From contig NC_086024.1 in the NCBI RefSeq assembly GCF_036323735.1, positions 73,342,924 through 73,406,923 on the forward strand: a stretch of DNA of 64,000 bases, written 5' to 3'. Below, piece by piece: positions 59,305 to 64,000 of the stretch. Position 1 is the first letter of the stretch, and every line of letters begins with the position of its first letter. The position numbers and the translations under genes are program-made. This DNA is from Rattus norvegicus (Eukaryota; Chordata; Mammalia; Rodentia; Muridae). The notes under the pieces were generated by a model, which made no database searches, was not told where the DNA came from, and saw only the letters and a list, made by a program, of their open reading frames with translations.

Positions 59305-60740
59305 AAAACTCTCATATACCCCTTTTCCTTAATTGTGACTGACATTAATGGTTTTTTGTTTGTTTTATCAATAATAAAAGTTTAAATCTCTGATGTGTAC
59401 TTAAAACCCTCACAATTTATATTGTGGCAAGGTGTTCATATGTCAATTCACATTTATATAAACTCATAGCTATTTTCTTTCCTTTAAAACCAAAAAGTAG
59501 TATTATATAGATGTGCTTAAGCTGCATAGGCAATAAATAAATTCAATAGTGCAAATTCTATTTGTAATTCTATAATTATGCTAATTTTAATGAAATCGTC
59601 TTCATAATTAAACATGACAGTAAATAACAGATTCACAATTATTTTATGAGGCTAATATAGTCTTAAATTTAACAAAGTCTGATCATTAGCAAATGGTATA
59701 TAGAGTGAGCAGAATGCAAATTAGTGATCTGTGGTGGAACCAGAATCACAATGGTCATAGGAAGCTCCCTGACACTAAAAATGGGACCTGGGCATTCTTA
59801 TTCTCCTGGAGAATAAGCTTAGAAACAAGTGATCCTGAATACCCTATTCTTTTGGAAATAGACACAACCAACTAAATAAAATATTTTATCTCATATTGTA
59901 CCTCACCAGCTCTTGCAATTAGTTATGTCATTTCATTTTTAAAACCACACAGGAATTATAAACTGATTAAGAATTGTAAAATATGAAAAGATGCCCTAGA
60001 AGTGGCTCATGAACACCCACCCCAGCTGAACTACTGGTTGTTCTAGGGGAAGGAGAATCAGTTTCTCTTAAGACCATAGCCATGTTATGGTAACAACACT
60101 ACAGCAGAGGACTCCATATTCATTAATATATGGGCAGCACATTAACCAAATCAGTTTTTTTAAAGGACAATGAGTTGGGAAGAGTTAGGGAGTAGATTGG
60201 GAGGAGTTGTGATGAATTCAGTTAAAATCCATAGTGTACCTATATGAAATTTCCAAATAGTTCATTAAAATACTGTATTTAACTTTTTTATTTTTATTTT
60301 TAGCATTAATTATCTTTTATAAGATAGAATAACAACAACAAATGTTTCCCCATCCCAAGGACCACTCATCATTCTCATTTCCCTGTTTTGCATACATTTT
60401 CTGTTAGTATTATGATCAATTCACTCTCCAAACATAGAAAAGTTCTACTCTTCATCGTTAACTATACCATCTTGCTGATAGTATCTTTATTTGGAGCATC
60501 CTGCATCTTCTATAGTCCTCGACATCATCACCAAAACCATACTGTGCATTCTTTCTCCAGACCACAATCTGCACGACATAATCACAATGAAATGACTCAT
60601 GTGGCATTCTCACTACCTATGACTCCTACTTAACTTTCTATTTCTAATTACTTGGCTTTGTCTGTCCTCAGCAAATCAATGGCCACATGGGTCATTGTCT
60701 AATTTGTCAAACACTGTAACTTCCTTCCTATGTAAGGGCT
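59305..60740. other. Unique AT-rich DNA
   Basis: No supported gene, repeat or RNA feature. Frame 60388-60633 plus shows no recognised motif. Confidence 0.45.
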
Positions 60741-60751
60741 TTCTTCTACAC

Positions 60752-60977
60752 TAGTGGTTCTCAACCTTCCTCACTGCTGTGGCTCTTTAATACAGTTCCT
60801 CTGGGTGTGGTAAACTGCAACTATGTAATGACGCTCGCTGCTACTTCATAACTGTAATTTTGCTATGGTTACTAACTGTAATGTAAATAAATTTCCTGAG
60901 AGTTTTAGGCAACCCCTGGGAAAGGAGCATTTGAAGCCCCCACAAAGGGTTCATGGCGCACAAGTTGAGAACCACTG
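60752..60977 (+). mobile_element. hAT-type non-autonomous DNA transposon relic (URR1-like)
   Basis: Inverted termini AGTGGTTCTCAACCTT (left) and GTTGAGAACCACTG (right) enclose about 226 bases with the body wording TTTAATACAGTTCCTC and GCTACTTCATAACTGTAA of a widespread rodent hAT-Charlie element, probably URR1. The flanking octamers TTCTACAC and TTCTATTT match at five positions, consistent with a decayed 8-base duplication. No transposase. Confidence 0.75.
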
Positions 60978-60985
60978 TTCTATTT

Positions 60986-61586
60986 CTTCTATCACGTGTC
61001 TGTTCTTGCTATCTTCCCGGAGTGTAGCATGTGTGTCAAAATTACATATTTCTGGGTTTTTTTCCCCTACAAAAAGTTAGACGAAGTTTATTTGATGATG
61101 AGTTTATTACTAGCTGTTTATTCTATGACTCTGTGGGCGACGTGAGACTGTACCTGTTTCTCCATCAGTGTGGTTGGGCATTGATTGCATCAGATTGTTA
61201 GCTCTGTGAGGCTGTGACTGCTCACAACCATGGCGTCACGAGCATGGTTCTGTCAGTTAGGAAGTTCCATGAGGCTGCTACTATTTGCCTAAATACTGTA
61301 GACCAAGAGCCTATGTTAGTACTAAAGTTCACAGGGTATTTTAGAGTGATTTAACTGCTATTGTTTTCCTCTGGTGGGGAAATGATTCTGTGTTTACTTT
61401 TATTTAGGGCAATCTTGTGTCTGCACCATATTTTCATGTTGGGCCTTCTTCCTCATTCCAAACTTATCCTCTTGCTTGCTAGACAACATTGTCTCAATCC
61501 AGTGGTGCTACCCTTGGTCTCTTTTGTTGTGTACATCATCCTCCAGCTCAGTTTCCACTGGGGGCTCTTGGGTCATGGGAGCACCC
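60986..61586. other. Unique non-coding DNA
   Basis: No supported feature up to the A-tail complement of copy C at 61587. Confidence 0.45.
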
Positions 61587-63974
61587 TTTTTTTTAAAATT
61601 GTTTTTATTAACGTGAGTACTTCTTATTTACATTTCGAATGTTATTCCCTTTCCCGGTTTCCTGGCAAACATCCCCCTAATCCCTCCCCCTCCCCTTCTT
61701 TATGAGTGTTCCCCTCCCCACCCTCCCCCCATTGCCGCCCTCCCCACAACAATCACGTTCACTGGGGGTTCAGTCTTAGCAGGACCAAGGGCTTCCCCTT
61801 CCACTGGTGATCTTACTAGGATATTCATTGCTACCTATGAGGTCAGAGTCCAGGGTCAGTCCATGTATAGTCTTTAGGTAGTGGCTTAGTCCCTGGAAGC
61901 TCTGGTTGCTTGGCATTGTTGTTCATAAGGGGTCTCGAGCCCCTTCAAGCTCTTCCAGTTATTTCTCTGATTCCTTCAATGGGGGTCCTATTCTCAGTTC
62001 AGTGGGTTGCTGCTGGCATTCGCCTCTGTATTTGCTGTATTCTGGCTGTGTCTCTCAGGAGAGATCTACATCCGGCTCCTGTTGGCCTCCACTTCTTTGC
62101 TTCATCCATCTTGTCTAATTGGGTGGCTATATATGTATGGGCCACATGTGGGGCAGGCTCTGAATGGGTGTTCCTTCTGTCTCTGTTTTAATCTTTACCT
62201 CTCTATTCCCTGCCAAAGGTATTCTTGTTCCCCCTTTTAAAGAAGGAGTGAAGCATTCACATTTTGATCATCCATCTTGAGTTTCATTTGTTCTAGGCAT
62301 CTAGGGTAATTCAAGCATTTGGGCTAATAGCCACTTATCAATGAGTGCATACCATGTATGTCTTTCTGTGATTGGGTTAGCTCACTCAGGATGATATTTT
62401 CCAGTTCCAACCATTTGTCTATGAATTTCATAAAGTCATTGTTTTTGATAGCTGAGTAATATTCCATTGTGTAGATGTACCACATTTTCTGTATCCATTC
62501 CTCTGTTGAAGAGCATCTGGGTTCTTTCCAGCTTTTGGCTATTATAAATAAGGCTGCTATGAACATAGTGGAGCATGTGTCTTTTTTATATGTTGGGGCA
62601 TCTTGTGGGTATATTCCCAAGAGAGGTATAGCTGGATCCTCAGGTAGTTCAATGTCCAATTTTCTGAGGAACCTCCAGACTGATTTCCAGAATGGTTTTA
62701 CCAGTCTGCAATCCCACCAACAATGGAGGAGTATTCCTCTTTCTCCACATCCTTGCAAGCATCTGCTGTCACCTGAGTTTTTGATCTTAGCCATTCTCAC
62801 TGGTGTGAGGTGAAATCTCAGGGTTGTTTTGATTTGCATTTCCCTTATGACTAAAGATGTTGAACATTTCTTTAGGTGTTTCTCAGCCATTCGGCATTCC
62901 TCAGCTGTGAATTCTTTGTTTAGCTCTGAACTCCATTTTTTAATAGGGTTATTTGTCTCCCTGCGGTCTAACTTCTTGAGTTCTTTGTATATTTTGGATA
63001 TAAGGCCTCTATCTGTTGTAGGATTGGTAATGGTCTTTTCCCAATCTGTTGGTTGCCGTTTTGTCCTAACGACAGTGTCTTTTGCCTTACAGAAGCTTTG
63101 CAGTTTTATGAGGTCTCATTTGTTGATTCTTGATCTTAGAGCATAAGCCATTGGTGTTTTGTTCAGGAACTTTTCTCCACTGCCTATGTGTTCGAGATTC
63201 TTCCCCATTTTTTCTTCTATTAGTTTCTTCTATTAGTTTTTCTTCTTTGAAGTTTGAGTGTATCTGGTTTGATGTAGAGGTCCTTGATCCACTTAGAGTT
63301 GAGCATTGTACAGGGCAATAATGGATTGAGTTTCATTCCTCAACATGCTGACCTCTAGTTGAACCAGCACCATTTGTTGAAATGCTATCTTTTTTCCATT
63401 GGATGGCTTTAGCTCCTTTGTCAAAGATCAAGTGACCATAGATGTGTGGGTTCATTTCTGGGTCTTCAATTCTGTTCCATTGGTCTATCTGTCTGTCTCT
63501 GTACCAATACCATGCAGTTTTTATCACTATTGCTCTGTAATATTGCTTGAGTTCAGTTATAGTGATTCCCCCTGAAGTCCTTTTATTGTTGAGAATAGTT
63601 TTAGCTATCCTGGGTTTTTTGTTATTCCAGATGAATTTGCAAATTGTTCTGTCTAACTCTTTGAAGAAATGGATTGGTATTTTGATGGGGATTGCATTTA
63701 ATCTGTAGATCACTTTTGGTAAAATGGCCATTTTTACTATATTAATGCTGCCAATCCATGAGCATGGGATATCTTTCCATCTTCTGAGGTCTCCTTCAAT
63801 TTCTTTCTTCAGAGTCTTGAAGTTCTTATTGTACAGATCTTTTACTTGCTTGGTTAAAGTCACACCGAGGTACTTTATATTGTTTGGGTCTATTATGAAG
63901 GGTGTCATTTCCCTAATTTCTTTCTCAGCTTGTTTCTCTTTTGTGTAGAGGAAGGCTACTGATTCATTTGAGTT
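61587..63974 (-). mobile_element. L1 copy C, 3' part
   Basis: T-run at 61587-61594 (A-tail), then the L1 3'UTR complement with a C-rich tract at 61675-61745, and ORF2 from its stop (62324) into the reverse-transcriptase region. Similarity to copies A and B ends at about 63974, in mid-ORF2, giving way to unrelated sequence. It lacks a 6-base deletion shared by A and B near the NFK..KEIE codons, so it is from another lineage. No duplication is visible within the 26 bases right of the break. Confidence 0.9.
62324..63974 (-). pseudogene. L1 ORF2 C-terminal part, frameshifted, copy C
   Basis: Open blocks 63908-63333 (191 aa, NIKYLGVTLTKQVKDLYN ... WYWYRDRQID) and 62890-62324 (188 aa, with the Cys-rich CLQGCGERGILLHCWWDC and the C-terminus). 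The first Cys-rich position differs from copy B (R/W changed to LQ). A 13-base tandem duplication (TTCTATTAGTTTC) near 63216-63240 and other indels break the frame between the blocks. The catalytic FADD lies beyond the truncation point and is missing. Confidence 0.88.
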
Positions 63975-64000
63975 GTTTTTAATAAGGTCCTATCTCTCTC

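Noticed and set aside
1..64000. Operons, riboswitches, ribosome binding sites or prokaryotic mobile elements
   Set aside because: The window is mammalian repeat-rich DNA; none of these applies.

Overview
The window is rodent nuclear DNA, almost certainly rat. The evidence is an ID SINE with a tRNA-like body, B1/B2/B3/B4-type SINE pieces, and young LINE-1 (L1) copies whose promoter is made of roughly 0.6-kb tandem units, as known for rat L1. I see no complete host gene. The DNA is intergenic or deep-intronic and has been shaped mainly by waves of L1 insertion.

Layout. 1-6967: a young L1 (copy A) on the minus strand; its 3' end lies beyond the left edge and its 5' end is duplicated. 6968-9320: older L1 pieces into which A inserted. 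9320-13160: AT-rich unique DNA and very old L1 3'UTR. 13517-13646: an ID SINE with its tail. 14050-17010: an old L1 with a degenerate tandem-monomer promoter. 17020-25800: mostly unique DNA with SINE scraps and one exon-like ORF (20117-20405, minus). 25838-28260: three L1 3' ends, one nested in another with a perfect 16-bp target-site duplication (TSD). 29312-36115: a full-length young L1 (copy B) on the plus strand between perfect 15-bp TSDs. 36131-52855: mostly unique DNA, with an LTR-like element (41580-42195), an IQ-motif-like ORF (43933-44156) and an old Lx 3'UTR (44672-45065). 52874-56514: an older minus-strand L1 (copy D) with two later insertions. 57187-58369: an L1 with the twin-priming inversion (copy E). 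60752-60977: a hAT-type DNA transposon relic. 61587-63974: the 3' part of another L1 (copy C).

Only the L1 genes form a functional unit. ORF1 encodes the coiled-coil RNA-binding chaperone, ORF2 encodes endonuclease plus reverse transcriptase, and the two work together in target-primed reverse transcription. B is nearly intact: one nonsense codon in ORF1 and one frameshift in ORF2. A carries the same ORF2 frameshift, so the two share a source lineage. The most interesting signals are a 109-codon antisense ORF kept in the promoters of both A and B, a strong sense-strand splice donor in every promoter monomer, the shared ORF2 frameshift, the duplicated 5' end of A, and a set of insertion structures (twin priming, a 132-bp micro-insertion, an inverted 3'UTR piece) with readable boundaries.
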